Of a DNA stretch of 64,000 nucleotides, positions 1 through 10,930 are shown piece after piece (position 1 is the stretch's first letter; each line of letters opens with the position of its first letter). Where the stretch lies: NCBI GenBank assembly GCA_038503065.1, contig JBCAMK010000011.1:1-64000 (forward strand), written 5' to 3'. This stretch comes from Paragyromitra xinjiangensis (lineage: Eukaryota; Ascomycota; Pezizomycetes; Pezizales; Discinaceae). The notes beneath the pieces were generated by a model. It saw only the letters and a program-made list of their open reading frames with translations. It did not search any database and was not told the origin of the DNA. The position numbers and the translations under genes are program-made.

Positions 1-21
1 CAGCACCTACCTAAACCTAAA

Positions 22-195
22 CCCTAAACCCTAAACCCTAAACCCTAAACCCTAAACCCTAAACCCTAAACCCTAAACCCTAAACCCTAAACCCTAAACC
101 CTAAACCCTAAACCCTAAACCCTAAACCCTAAACCCTAAACCCTAAACCCTAAACCCTAAACCCTAAACCCTAAACCCTAAACCCTAAACCCTAA
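22..195. repeat. Telomeric repeat array (CCCTAAA)n
   Basis: About 24 perfect CCCTAAA units run from 22 to 189, followed by a partial CCCTAA and a switch to unique DNA at 196. Bases 1-21 hold degenerate units (CTACCTAAACCTAAA). A C-rich strand reading 5' to 3' at the left edge is the expected orientation for a true chromosome left end. The G-strand unit is TTTAGGG, the Arabidopsis type, rather than the TTAGGG usual in filamentous fungi. Confidence 0.96.
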
Positions 196-1096
196 TGTAT
201 TTGTTTTCGTTTTTGATTCAGCAATGACGTCATTGTGAGTGATATTCCATGACTCGCTTACATGCATCTCCAGTGAGTGTTTTTTCGAGTTTTTTCAATT
301 TATACTACAGTATACACATGCCCTTTTGCATTTATTTTCTTTATTCTATGGATCCAGCCTTACCTTGTTGTGGTCTGGTGTGTTTTTTTCGGTTGTTCTG
401 AGAATTACTTACACCATATAAAATTTGTATGTGTCTCCAACATTGGGATGCTGAGATATACCCTGTCGCTTAAAACCACCCCCCCCCTTGCAAACCCAAC
501 AACAACCCCCTGAATCTGCTGTTTTGAGGGCGGCAATGGACTCAGGGGGTGCTTCTTACTCTATAACCGCATTCTCAGAAAAAATATCTTGTGGGATTTG
601 GTGCCGACTGTCTAGCTTCCGGGCGCATATTTCTTCTCAGATGATTAACTTGAACCCCGTAGTAGCTAACACCACGTACTCGATACCATTATATTTCTAG
701 AGCACCAATTTTATACAAAAATCAGACCTATTTGTGCGACATGATTAGGCACAGGTTGTAAAAATAGATTACGTTTAGTTGCGCTCGTCTTGTGCGGGAC
801 CCTAGACGAAACGCGGAAGTCATAAGGCAAGACAAGGTATCAAAAGATACTACAACCGACTTCGCAGCCAAGGCTTAGTTAGGCGCCTGTATGCATCTTG
901 ACTTCCATAATAAAACGGAAGTAAGAAAGACTAATATAGGATTTATGTTCTCTTATGATACAATAAAGTGGTTGATGCGTCACAGAAAGTCTTCGGCCAC
1001 AGGATCAAGAACCTGAGGATTTTTCTTCTTGAGGTAGTTTGTGACGGTGGCGTGACAGCTACTAATAATAGCCTAGGGTTTTATGTTAGTGGAAGT
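196..1096. other. Telomere-adjacent non-coding spacer
   Basis: No convincing gene lies between the telomere and the 3' end of the first gene. The short open frames here lack coding character. A homopolymeric C run sits near 479-488. The only recognisable content is a degenerate protein-coding relic at 842-905, listed separately. Confidence 0.6.
842..905 (+). pseudogene. Relic of the 96-aa gene found at 40.6-40.9 kb
   Basis: Read from 844, this stretch encodes IKRYYNRLRSQG before diverging and stopping at a TGA near 904. The intact minus-strand gene at 40624-40914 contains IKRYYNRLRSEG. The DNA also matches (ATCAARAGATACTACAAYCGACTTCG type). Similarity continues weakly on both sides. I read it as a fragment of a duplicated subtelomeric gene; its function is unknown. 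Confidence 0.55.
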
Positions 1097-3151
1097 TCAC
1101 AAAAGAAGTGCGAAATATATAGATAAGCTCACTTTAACCTTCCATATAACTGTAAGGAGGTTACAAGCGTAATCCATAAACTCGATAGTGTCTGGGAATA
1201 ACCGTGGTGTACCCGACCTCAGGTAAAACAGGTTTTGGCCGATACAAGACATATAAAAAACTTGAGTAGAGCGACCTGGGTTGCAGAGTTGAGCACTAGG
1301 TAATATAAATAAAGAATGTGATGACTTGAACGTACCCGCTTGCAAGATTCCAACCACAATTAAATCCTTGATAGTTGGAGGATCGTAACCCACAACCATT
1401 TTAAGACGATTCAGCATAGCGCGACAACCGGCAAGCAATTTGATCATATCTTGACTCCGTTTGTCCTTGTATGAATTAGAATCGGGGGGCGTCGATAACT
1501 CGATCACAGCGAACTCTAGGCGATCTTTGTGATCCTCACACCTTGTTTGAACAATCCCATCGTAGCGGACATTAGAAGCAATAAAACTGTTATGATCATG
1601 TAGATGAGCTGCCAGCGCCGTCTCTTTTCTGTGAGAATGATAAGTTAAAAAATACATAAAAGAATAGAAAAGTAAAGTGTATAAAAAACTAAAGACAGTA
1701 TACCGTTGCATAAATAGGCCATCATCAGCGAGGCGGAGAATACAATTATCTATTAGTTGGGCGTACAAGCTATCCCAGAATCCTTCTTTGAGATGTGGAT
1801 GACGTAATAGATTAGAAGTCCGAGTAAGTAAGTAAAGGCTGCAGCTTAGACATTGAGATTAGCGATTAAATATAACCAAAGAATATCAAGAAGACATACA
1901 TGTGCTCCATAGTGTTGTCAACCCAACGTCCATCATCATACAAAGCATCCCACTCATCCGTCTCATCCTCAGGTATCGTGTTCTTTCTGCAACCGCGGGT
2001 GGTGTTACACTACTCAATGTCAGGACCTAAAACCCCGGGACGGTATAGAATTTACCTTTTTGTAGCTCATAATATGATCAGCAAGTCGAGGGGGGGGTGA
2101 AAGAACTTTGGGAGATTGATCTTTAATGTATGCCCACTGATTTTCTGTAAACAAACTCCTGATAGAAGAATCTTGAGCATCAATAACTGACAAGTGAGCC
2201 AGATTTAGGTTTTGTTGATTGTTTGAGGGTCTTTGCGCAAATTCTGATATAACATCTTCTAAAAATACCCCGCCTTCAAGCGAAAGTTTATTTCCCATAC
2301 TTTGGTTGGATTTCGACTTGGAAGGCTGCACTCTAGGTTCATAGATAATACTACTGATGTCTGAATCCGAATCTTCCTAATATGATAAAATCAGAACTGT
2401 TAGAAGGCTAAAAAAAGATGGAGGGGCAGGTTATAATACTCACACCAGAGCGACTGTTCTCACTTCGTTCAACATTTGGCTGGGATACGTTGAACGTCTG
2501 AACATTTCCCTGAAAAATAGTTCCATTGTTGTTAAAGACTAGTCGGAGCTTCGAATCTTTATTTTTATGGCAGCGTGTGCGGGTTTTTTTCCAACTGCGA
2601 GCGCGAGCCTTATCCGATTTACGGCCCTGTAATCACCAAAAAAATAAGTATAGTCGCCAATCCACCCCCTCCCACTGGAACGAGATCAAACACCCAGTAG
2701 GTAATTTGGGGTCCAGTGGGCCGCTGGATCGGAGAGCAGACACCACATGAGTAATCTGTGGTCCAGCGAACCACCGGGGAACGGAAGCAGACACCTTAGA
2801 AGTAATCTGTGGCCCGGTGGTACCACCGGGGAACGGGAGCAGCACCTTAGAAGCAATCTGTGGCCCGGTGGTATGTTTTTTTGGGGGGTAGGAATACAGC
2901 AGCGCACAAGCGAGAATGATAAAGAAATATTTACGGCGTATACGTACACCTTCATAATACCTCTGAAGAAGAGAGCTAGCTTTAGACAAAAGTGCTTGGT
3001 CCTTGGAACTGCTAATAATCCGATTAAGAAACGCGAGGTAAGTGTCCACTGCTACCGAGAACTGAAAGTCTGGCCTTTTCGCCTCGCTCTTCAAAAACTT
3101 AACCAGGCCCCAAGCGGGGAGCGCCGTTGAAAGGAATTCTTCAGTGAGCAT
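1097..3151 (-). CDS. Six-exon subtelomeric protein of unknown function, possible PD-(D/E)XK-like C-terminus
   Basis: Exons (minus): 3151-2948, 2626-2444, 2376-2056, 1982-1900, 1844-1704, 1628-1097. They give 1464 nt, or 487 aa, with every junction in phase. Donors are GTACGT, GTGAGT, GTAAAT, GTATGT and GTATAC. The fourth acceptor is the less usual AAAG, chosen because the CAG four bases earlier breaks the frame. The N-terminus is helical. The middle is basic then acidic (RARSWKKTRTR, later PEDETDEWD). The C-terminal 170 residues hold the order YDGIV, FAVIEL, KDKRSQDMIKLL, which resembles a widespread fungal family with nuclease-like D...E-x-[LV] spacing. That assignment is weak. It is the gene closest to the telomere, and its first intron (321 nt) is swollen by a minisatellite. 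The last exon may extend past a cryptic donor near 1120. Confidence 0.6.
2747..2872. repeat. Minisatellite of about 60 bp inside an intron
   Basis: Two to three imperfect copies of a unit of about 60 bp, containing TAATCTGTGG, CACCGGGGAACGG and CACCTTAGAAG, lie within the first intron of the 1.1-3.2 kb gene. The array explains why this intron is about 320 nt when its neighbours are 55-75 nt. Confidence 0.8.
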
Positions 3152-3420
3152 AGTGGCCTGATATGAACAAAGAATAGGTGAGTGTTTATGCGTGTTGGAG
3201 TTTTAGATGGGTTGAGAGCTGATGTTGTTGAGAGTGGTGAAGGTGGCCATATATTACCTCTCTAACTAAAAAGGGGGGGCGGGTCCACCCGCTACCCGAT
3301 CACGTGATTCCTCAGCGATTGTATGCCAAGAACCAAGAGGCGACCAATTATCTTTTTCGAATAAACAGTTTATACGATGGACCAGTCTTAGTCACATTTT
3401 AATTCAACTGTCACTGAGTG

Positions 3421-3719
3421 CTGCTGCCGACAAGTTATTCAGTCACGTGTGGAGGAGGTGCTAGAGCAGCAGGGTGGCAACGGCTACTTTTCTGGTTTTT
3501 TTGGTCCAGGTTTTTTCTCGTTTAGATCTGGATGGCTCTCAGCATCAATTTGGCAGCTTTTGCTTGTTGATACCTGTATTATTGATGTTAGTGACCTTTT
3601 GCGATATCGTGGGTGTTTTGTGGCTGGTGCTTTGTGAGGTTTTGGCACCTCAATTCCCGTTGCCACCCTGCTGCTCTAGCACTTCCCTTGCATGTGACTG
3701 AATAACTTGTCGGCAGCAG
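3421..3719. mobile_element. Hairpin MITE with inverted repeats of about 63 bp
   Basis: The left arm (3421-3483) and the reverse complement of the right arm (3657-3719) agree almost throughout. Both begin CTGCTGCCGACAAG and end GGTGGCAACGG. The 170-bp loop carries no transposase. I saw no clear target-site duplication. This is a short non-autonomous DNA element. Confidence 0.85.
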
Positions 3720-3730
3720 GGAAGATATTC

Positions 3731-3868
3731 CTATCCCATAATCCGGTAAAAAATGCTGACCCCCAAAGTGGCGGTGGCTCAACGTATATTTAATTGAAAA
3801 ATGGCCAATGAAGATTAAGTAAACCCCGACCCCCACCAGAGGGTCAGCTTTACCAGATTATGGGATAG
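3731..3868. mobile_element. Hairpin MITE with CTATCCCATAATC termini
   Basis: The 138-bp inverted repeat starts CTATCCCATAATCCGGTAAA and ends with the complement of CTATCCCATAATCTGGTAAA. It lies 11 bp from the previous hairpin. Single ends of the same family occur near 59770 (CTATCCCATAGTCCGGTA) and 61706 (CTATCCCATAGCCCGGTAAA), so it is a dispersed family. Confidence 0.8.
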
Positions 3869-4592
3869 CCCGGCTTGAGAAGGGGTATGCCCTAACGAAG
3901 AGCTTCACCCGGAAACCTTGAACCAACCGTGACTATGGTCAGGATCTCCAGCTCAGCGTGGGGCCCCCCGGCCACGCTCCTGCTTCCCTGTTTCTCGGTT
4001 CGGGTTTATGGGCTGGTTTACTAGGTATGCAGAAATGCGATATCGCAACCTGTCCAGCAGTGACGTCACCCGGTCAGTCAAGGGGACGTTCGTTATTTCA
4101 GCTAGATAGGAAGATATAACCCTTCACTTCGCTCAGGGCATGCGGGCCTTTTGGCGTCTTCAATGGAGATTCTAGTTACAGAATCTTAGTCCCCAACCCC
4201 TGTTTTCGCAATATACAGGTTTTTCAGAAAACATTACATACGTGATTCGCTTGATTCCCAATACTGATTGGAGCTGACCTCTAGCTAAAACTACCTGACA
4301 TTTTATCACTGGAGGCAGGAGGTTCGCGCTGAGTGGACGGTTCGTAACACCTCAGCAACTAGTTGATCACAACTGCTCGCATGACGATCGCCAAACGATG
4401 CAGAGACGGGATTGGGAACGTTGGTGGCACCCCGCAGTCTTAATTACCCCACATGCAATATACTTATTTCTGGATCAACACGGGCCGTAAAGTAGTTCAT
4501 GCAGATTTCCTTGCATGTGGCCTAGTCCATTTCAAAAGATGCCGAAATCTCCAATTGATGCTGAAACTCCCTCATAGCGCCTGCAGAGTGGA
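3869..4592. other. Intergenic, no feature recognised
   Basis: Short open frames occur on both strands but none shows splice context, homology or internal organisation. I see nothing else in this stretch. Confidence 0.5.
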
Positions 4593-4696
4593 GTGCTCGG
4601 GTCATATTTGTGAGATGGAATATCGGGATTTCCTGCTCTGTGGGGTTGCCATTGAAAAATTGTGAGACCTGTTCCATCTATGCCTAATCTGAGTAC
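4593..4696. mobile_element. MITE copy, GTACTNGGGTCAGG family
   Basis: The left end reads GTGCTCGGGTCA and the right end, inverted, GTACTCAGATTAGGCA. The interior holds GAGATGGAATATCGGGATTT and ATTGTGAGACCTGTTCCATC, both shared with the element at 8484-8594. The interior shows it is the same family although the termini have drifted. Confidence 0.65.
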
Positions 4697-5120
4697 ATAT
4701 TAAGCGGCCTGCAGCTGGTCCAGTTCAGAACATGCCGAAATCTTCATTACGTGCCGCTTCTGCATCAAAAGGCCAGCCAGCCGCGCTTAGTGGGATTGCC
4801 TTGCTTCTACCCTGACCAAGGTCTGTACTCACTACTGGCCCAGCATTAATGGCCGATCAGTTTTTAATACGCGCCTTAATGAGGGTGGTGTGGTCGCATT
4901 CCCAGCCGCTCTATAGGTGTTAAGTTCTGACTTAAGGTCGCCAATGTTTCACATACCAGCACCAACACGCCTAAGATACACTAGCTATAGTGTTGCCTTG
5001 AAAAGGTCTTCGATAGAGATCTTAGATATATAACATTACCCCGAAGCTACTCCCGGCTAGGCCTAAGTTCAATCATATATCTTTACAGGAGAAAACATGA
5101 GGTATAAATTTAGCGATAAG

Positions 5121-5747
5121 TTAGATTCTAGTGTCGAAGTATCTAGTGTTGATGGCCGTGTGCCCACCTGTAGGCTGTCGGGGAGGTATTGGAGACTCCA
5201 CACCACTTCCCACGGCCGTAGGTGTGCCACACTGGGCGAAGGTAACGGTATTGTGTGAAACAGGATCCGGTCCCGAGGTAACTGTGCCAGAAAAGACCAC
5301 CTCTGATGACTCCTTCCTATGATTTACTATAGAGAGAGGAATGCGCTGCGAGCCTGAAATGCGGATTAGGTGGTCTTCCACAGGTGAAAGGCGCGGAGGA
5401 GTGACACTATGGAGTAGATCAGGTCTCCCCTCTAACATGGCATTGTCAAGGGACATCGGGGAGGGCTCCGCATCATTTTTCGCAACCACACCATACATAA
5501 AAGCCTTCATTGTCTCCTTCGAATACGGCTCTGCGATGGCAGTATTTTCCTGATGCAATGTGATAGTGCCAAACAGGACTGCCTCTAATGCTTCCCTTTC
5601 ATAATCTATCATGGAGAGAAAAAGGCGTTGAGAGTCTGAAATGCGGACTGAATAGCCTCTCGCGGGCGAGGGGCATAGGACCACGTTGGCGCTCTGGTGC
5701 GGGTTAGGGTCTAGCACTATGTTGCGCTTCTTTCGTTTGTGATTCAA
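5121..5747 (-). CDS. Hypothetical protein with an internal duplication
   Basis: The open frame encodes about 208 aa. It has two related segments: one around VRISDSQRLFLSMIDYE with FGTIT, the other around IRISGSQRIPLSIVNH with FSGTVT. That points to an ancient internal duplication of about 90 residues. There is no ATG at the 5' end (the frame opens with TTG), and the same frame stays open upstream to a possible acceptor, CTACAG, near 5780. The true start is therefore probably in an upstream exon, perhaps the ATG at 5895 in another frame (MIESGHIEYSS). No known domain, signal peptide or membrane segment is visible. Confidence 0.45.
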   Translation of the reverse strand: MNHKRKKRNIVLDPNPHQSANVVLCPSPARGYSVRISDSQRLFLSMIDYEREALEAVLFGTITLHQENTAIAEPYSKETMKAFMYGVVAKNDAEPSPMSLDNAMLEGRPDLLHSVTPPRLSPVEDHLIRISGSQRIPLSIVNHRKESSEVVFSGTVTSGPDPVSHNTVTFAQCGTPTAVGSGVESPIPPRQPTGGHTAINTRYFDTRI

Positions 5748-5895
5748 TATTGCCTTTTGGTGAGAACTCGAGGGTCTGTAGCGCCGGGGATTCGGAGCGC
5801 CTGCTAGTTCCTCTTGTTAGAGTAATAGCGCAGAGATTTTTTAATTTAGGAAACGTACGTGAGGAAGAGTACTCGATGTGCCCTGATTCTATCAT

Positions 5896-7148
5896 ACCCA
5901 GTTTGGAAGCCGTTTGGGGTTAGTCGATGGGTTTCCAATACTCGGGATTGAAGGAGAGAGTGAGCTCTTTATGGGTAAAAGGAAATCACGCTGCGGGTTG
6001 GTGGCTTATATGTACATGTATCCCTACCTAGCGATACCGTGATAAGTTTCAAAAGAGGAAACAATAGCTTTATATTTAAATAAACTCGCGAATATTGCTC
6101 TCTTGCTTCGATAATTTAAAAGCCTCTGGGATTCTCATATCCTCCATCACACAACAATCAGAATCTAGTAATCGTTGCCCAGCTCTTATATCCTACACAT
6201 TTGTATGCCTGCTTCAAGATTTCGCGAAAATAATCTGAACCTCCTAGGTGCTGAGCTGCTACTTCTGCAGCATCTTCTATAGCGTTGCCCGTATCATCAA
6301 ACCAATACCGGCCGCGAGCTCTGAAGTTGATTTGCTGGGAATAAATGTTAAAGTGACACTGCCACGCAGTCCTCTTATCTCGAGCTGCTTAGGGGTAAGT
6401 AAGTGTATACGGCAGTATTTGTGGGAGGGTTAACATACACCGGAGATCAGAGAAAAACTTAACCTCAAAACCAAGCCCTCTTTCTCCGCAGAGCTCTGAA
6501 CACCGACTAAGTTAGCACCGCTGCTTCTGGCCAGCCTAATGGTCATAATTACTTCTTAGCTGGGTATACCAAAACCCCGCATCTCCTATAGACGTACGTG
6601 GCTGTAGCCTCATATGTATTGTTTCCGTTGCCGCGCGAGTGAAGTACTTTCCTTTCTCCACTGTGGGACTAATCCCAACGCTCGAAACTACAAAGGTACT
6701 AGGCATTGCAGATAAACTTTCCATTAAAGAGGTTGTAGGAGATCTTTAAGGGATTGGGACAGCGATTGAATTAAACCCCTTCAGAAGGGTGGGTACAATA
6801 GCTTTAAAGTGTTCTCGTGTTTTTATGAGTTGAATTGAATTTATTGGTCACGTTCATATATACATGTAATTGCAAAGGTATCACAGCTCAAGCGTAACAC
6901 AGAAACACGGCAGCTAAAATATCACAAGGCTGTTGTTTTTTCGCACATCGGTGCGAACAAACCTAGCGAAAATTAATACCTAACTTAGCACAAGATGAAA
7001 CACTACTATATTCGATCAGCCAAATACCAGGACGGCCCAAATACCAGGAATGTCCGATCTTGTTTCTAACTGGCTGAAAATTAGTTACCCTACCGGATTG
7101 AAGCAGGTTTTCCCATCAGAATTTTTATTCTGGTATTTGGCCCGTCCT
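5896..7148. other. Intergenic, short retroelement-like tail
   Basis: No supported gene. Near 6826-6862 the sequence TTGAATTGAATTTATTGG on a T/A-rich background looks like the repetitive 3' tail of a non-LTR element. Around 7021-7050, CAAATACCAGGA is repeated in close succession, next to the hairpin that follows. Confidence 0.4.
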
Positions 7149-7271
7149 GGTACAAGCGTATGGGGGGTGAAGTTGGGACGGCAAGGGTACTGAATAACTG
7201 TTTTTTGTATCTTAATCGTTATAACTGAATATCCTGGCCGTTCCAACTTCACCCCCGGTACGTTTGTACAA
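7149..7271. mobile_element. Hairpin MITE, GGTGAAGTTGG arms
   Basis: The left arm GGTACAAGCGTATGG...GGTGAAGTTGGGACGG pairs with the inverted right arm TTGTACAAACGTACCGG...GGTGAAGTTGGAACGG. The arms are about 50 bp and the loop very short. No transposase is present. It sits directly upstream of the small gene at 7416. Confidence 0.75.
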
Positions 7272-7415
7272 AGAATCAGTACCTTATCCATAGTCTTGTG
7301 CCCTCTCGGTAGTCCTTGCCAAGCCCAGACCCCTGTCCACCGTTCGACCAGCAGGGTAACGGTTTGCACAACCCCTCCTCTAACCCATTCTTCCTCACAC
7401 TACCTTATACTCGAA

Positions 7416-7965
7416 ATGACAGGAGAAATTTGGACTCGACTACAATCGGCGGTGGGAGCTGATCATGTAACGGCCAACAGCATCAGAATATTCTTTAGAA
7501 CCGCAGCACGGAAAAAGCGAGGAACAATCACAGACACCAGTCTCACGGCGATTGAAGAAGCGCAAGAAAACAAAGAAGAGGGTCGCCGCCCGCGGTTTGG
7601 CAACCTCGCGATGGGGACTCAGAGGATCCTGAAAGAGGAGGTGCGTAAGCAGTATGCATCGCTTCCCAAAGACCGGGCGACAGAACTTTTGATCGAGGAG
7701 GCTTTCGATTTGCAATTCAAGGGAAAGCATCAATATCCTAGTTCAAAGGCAAGAGGAAGTAAGCTGAAGTCCTCCTCCGCTATACTTAGTGCTTATACTC
7801 ATAATTTTTTTCCAGAGGGCAGCGATAATGAGACCAGCGAGTCTGAGACTAACCCACCTACTTTTAGTGAGTATATCCTACCAACACTAGACCTCTCACT
7901 GCTAATACCTATAAGCATCGAGTGGAAGTGGGCTTAGTATCTCGGAGATGCTGAATGGCGCCTAA
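7416..7965 (+). CDS. Small three-exon hypothetical protein (147 aa)
   Basis: Proposed exons: 7416-7758, 7816-7866, 7916-7965. The first intron (57 nt, GTAAGC to TTTTTTTCCAG) and the second (49 nt, GTGAGT, branch GCTAAT, acceptor AAG) both close in phase and end at TAA. The first intron has no stop and a length divisible by three, so its retention would still be coding. The protein is rich in charged helices: a segment from LKEEVRKQY to TELLIEEAF, then a Ser/Glu-rich tail. It lacks a recognised domain. The start is the ATG at 7416, although the frame is open further upstream. Confidence 0.5.
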
Positions 7966-9447
7966 TACCTTCAAATCAAAAGCATAAGGTCGTGGCTTCA
8001 TGTGGTATTGAATTCTGTTTTATGGGAGAAGGCCTCCGGCGTTGTTTCTTTGTTAGTCTCATATCTTATTATAAACATTTGCTTTTCTAGCGAAAAGATT
8101 TTATGAGTGTGAAGCAATCTAGGGGTAAAGTGAGACAAATGATTACCAAAAGCCGCAAGAAAGTGATGCATATCTTGAAATCGCCAGAATATTACCCAAA
8201 TATCTCCATTTTATCACAACACAAGGCACCAAAACGGCACAGTTCGATGACAGAACTGATCTATCAGTCTACGGTATGAAATATTTGATGCTACTTTCTA
8301 GGAAAAGGCCTGTGAGGCAGAAAATGGCATAGGGATGGTGGCTCTCAATAAATGAGTAGCAGTCAAATGGACAATGTATCTTGATATACCTTACTCGGCT
8401 CCTCTGACCAGGATCGTCTGCATAGCTGAGGGCCAGCACTCCGAAATGTGCATCATTTCCTTCTGACCCTTAGTACTTCACATGTTTACTCGGGTCAGGG
8501 TAGTGGAGATGGAACACCGGAATTTTCCGTTCTGCGAGGTCACCATACAAGAATTGTGAGACCTGTTCCATCTCCATATGCCTGACCCTAGTACATGGTT
8601 TGATTGGTTGAGTCAAATCACGAACTACATATCCTCGGCAAGGGTTGGTGATCGGCACTGGCCAGGGATACCCCTAACACTAAAAACAGATACTTCAGTT
8701 TCACTAATTAGGCTTTTAATTTCACCTGCAGCTGCACTTTTCTGAAAAAATATTTTTCAACTGTTTAGATTTCATTTCCTGCCTAGATAGCCTGCGCGCA
8801 TATAGATCCAAGTTCCATAAACCCAAGAGAAACATCCCTGCACAAAAGGTGCCATATCTTCAATCCTTAGCGATCGGGGTACTCGGTGGGGCTTTTGGTA
8901 GAACTAGTAGTAGTCGGTTAGGATCAGCAGATAGCATGAATAAGTGCAGGTTTACCTTCCATCTGCTCCTGGCCAGGATCTACCTCCTCCTCTTCGAATT
9001 CATGGCCTTCCTCGTCTTGCATTATTTGTTGTTGCAGTAATGCCAGCCTAGTATAGCTAATTAGTTCTCATATACAGGGGACGATTTTAGGTTACCTCAT
9101 AAACCTTTCGAGTATTGGGACAACATCCTCGTTCCAGGATAATGAAGATAAAGTAGTAGCCATTTCTTAAGCAAGTTTTAGGTAAAGAATCTTGATATTT
9201 TTTTCGCTATTGCCGTGGTGATAAAACAAGGCTGAGAAAAAGGGAGCTGTGGGCCGGGTCTTAAGTGCTTCATCGAGCATCCACCATGCGTGGGTCCAGA
9301 TATTACCTGTAAGTTAAAATCTGTTGCTATTATAGCCAGCGTACTGGGGTAAGTGAAACTTGTCAGAAGTTTTTGTATTGGTTTGTCCAATTTCCAGTCT
9401 ATCACTGCAATGCGGTTGGGTCAGCCTGCTATCCCCATGTTTTGGAT
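7966..9447. other. Intergenic with one MITE and a possible orphan exon
   Basis: A 58-codon open frame at about 8103-8279 (MSVKQSRGKVRQM...KSPEYYPNIS) follows a good acceptor (TTGCTTTTCTAG) and has coding-like composition. It could be an orphan exon, but I could not join it in phase to the gene upstream. The rest shows no supported gene. Confidence 0.35.
8484..8594. mobile_element. MITE copy, GTACTNGGGTCAGG family
   Basis: The left arm TACTCGGGTCAGG...GGAGATGGAACA pairs with the right arm TGTTCCATCTCC...CCTGACCCTAGTAC. It is the best-preserved copy. Another lies at 4593-4696, with fragments at 59661-59753. Confidence 0.75.
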
Positions 9448-9448
9448 G

Positions 9449-9712
9449 CCTGCCCTGCTGGCAAAGACGGCACGATGAGGCATTATCAGCATCTGTTGGA
9501 GTTTTCGGCATGTTTTGAACTAGAATGACTGCACAAAGCGCCACTTTCTTGCTTATTTGTGTTTCGGGCACTCCGAGGGCCTGCCCTGCTGGTAAAGACG
9601 GCACGATGAAGTATTATCAGCATCCGTTGGAGTTTTCGGCATGTTTTGAACTGGAATGGCTGCACAAAGCGCCACTTTCTTGCTTATTTTGTGTTTCGGG
9701 CACTCCGAGAGC
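9449..9712. repeat. Tandem duplication, about 131-bp period
   Basis: CTGCCCTGCTGG, GCACGATGARG, GGAGTTTTCGGCATG and AAGCGCCACTTTCTTGC each occur twice, 131 bp apart. Two units are nearly identical and a third begins but diverges near 9715. The overlapping frames are products of the repeat, not evidence of a gene. Confidence 0.85.
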
Positions 9713-10198
9713 TTGCGGGGTTGGTACTCTACTCTGAAGGGCAACAACAGGGTTCATCTCGCTTGTTCCTTTCTCTTGATCACTTATGGCGCGATGTAGG
9801 AATCTCAGCGTCTGCTGAGGGTTTCGACATCCCTTGAAATGGACTGAACTACATGCAGTGGTTGTCGACGTAATAGTCCAAGAGATCTGTAGCACAAGCA
9901 ACCCATGCGAGACTAGTCTGTACGTGGGACCCTACCGTCCGCGAAGAACCAGGAAATGCAAGCAGAAGTTGGCCAATTAACCCGCTAATGTGACTAGGTG
10001 AGAGCAGATCAAGGTATTTTACTAGCAAAAGAAATTTTCTTGTTCTTCATGCCTTCCCCAAGTAGAGATGTAGCTTATTCTATAGAAAAATGTGTAGTGG
10101 TGGATGCTGGCAAAATTCCGCAAAACCCCATTCATTATAAAACATTAGATTATTTTCCCATATGCATCGAACTCAACAAAAAATTCCACTTCCGCTCC

Positions 10199-10930
10199 AT
10201 GCCACCCATTAGGAAAACGCCCCGCAAAAAACCAGAAACCCTCCCCGGACCATCGGGGGAAAGCCCACGTTCAAAATACAACTGTAAATGGACTCGAGAA
10301 GAAGACGATCTGATAATAGAGCTGCGTGCTCGAGGCAAGCCATGGGCTGATATTTCAACACAAGTTTCAGGGAGAAGCCCTACTGCATGCAGACTTCATT
10401 ATCAGAACTACTTGGAACGATTAGAGGGGAGCGAGGCAATAAAAAATTACTTTGCCACACTGTATCAAGAGTAAGCCATATCAGATTTGCAAGCAGGGTG
10501 TTTAGTTTTCAAATAGTCTATTAACGAAAGGTATAGGTCCAGGGAGGAAATGTGGAGCAACATTGCAAAGGAGCTGAGAATACCTTGGAAGGCTGCTGAA
10601 CGCATGTTCTTGCAGCTGGGTGAGGAGGGGGTAGCCGAGCGTACCGCGGAACCAATTTCTGCTAAGGATACCAATCCAGACGCCCTAAAAAATGACTCTC
10701 CCACTTCCGATCACCCTTCAGTATCATTTTCTGTCGGTAGTTTAGACGCTCCGGGGGCCGCTCCTGATATTCATCCAACACCATCTTCTACCGGTAGTTT
10801 GGATGCCTTAGATACCAACTCCGATCCTCCCTCAGGGCAACCCTCGAATCGGTGGATGGTTACAGTATTGGGAGGCAAGATTGAGAGCCCAAATACCTCT
10901 CATGCTGTTTGCGGAACTTATAATCATTAA
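10199..10930 (+). CDS. Fungal SANT/Myb-like DNA-binding protein
   Basis: Exons 10199-10470 and 10531-10930; the intron (60 nt, GTAAGC to AAAG) closes in phase. After a basic Pro-rich start comes a SANT/Myb repeat with the tryptophans in WTREEDD and WADIS and the family signature GRSPTACRLHYQNYLE. The second exon continues with REEMWSNIAKELRIPWKAAERM...QLG. That is the second half of a well-known ascomycete Myb family, in which the first repeat is followed by an MW...A...PW+AAE segment. A Ser/Pro-rich low-complexity tail follows, with repeats around STGSLDA. A nuclear DNA-binding role is inferred from the domain. The start is the ATG immediately before the basic region; the frame is also open upstream. 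Confidence 0.82.
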
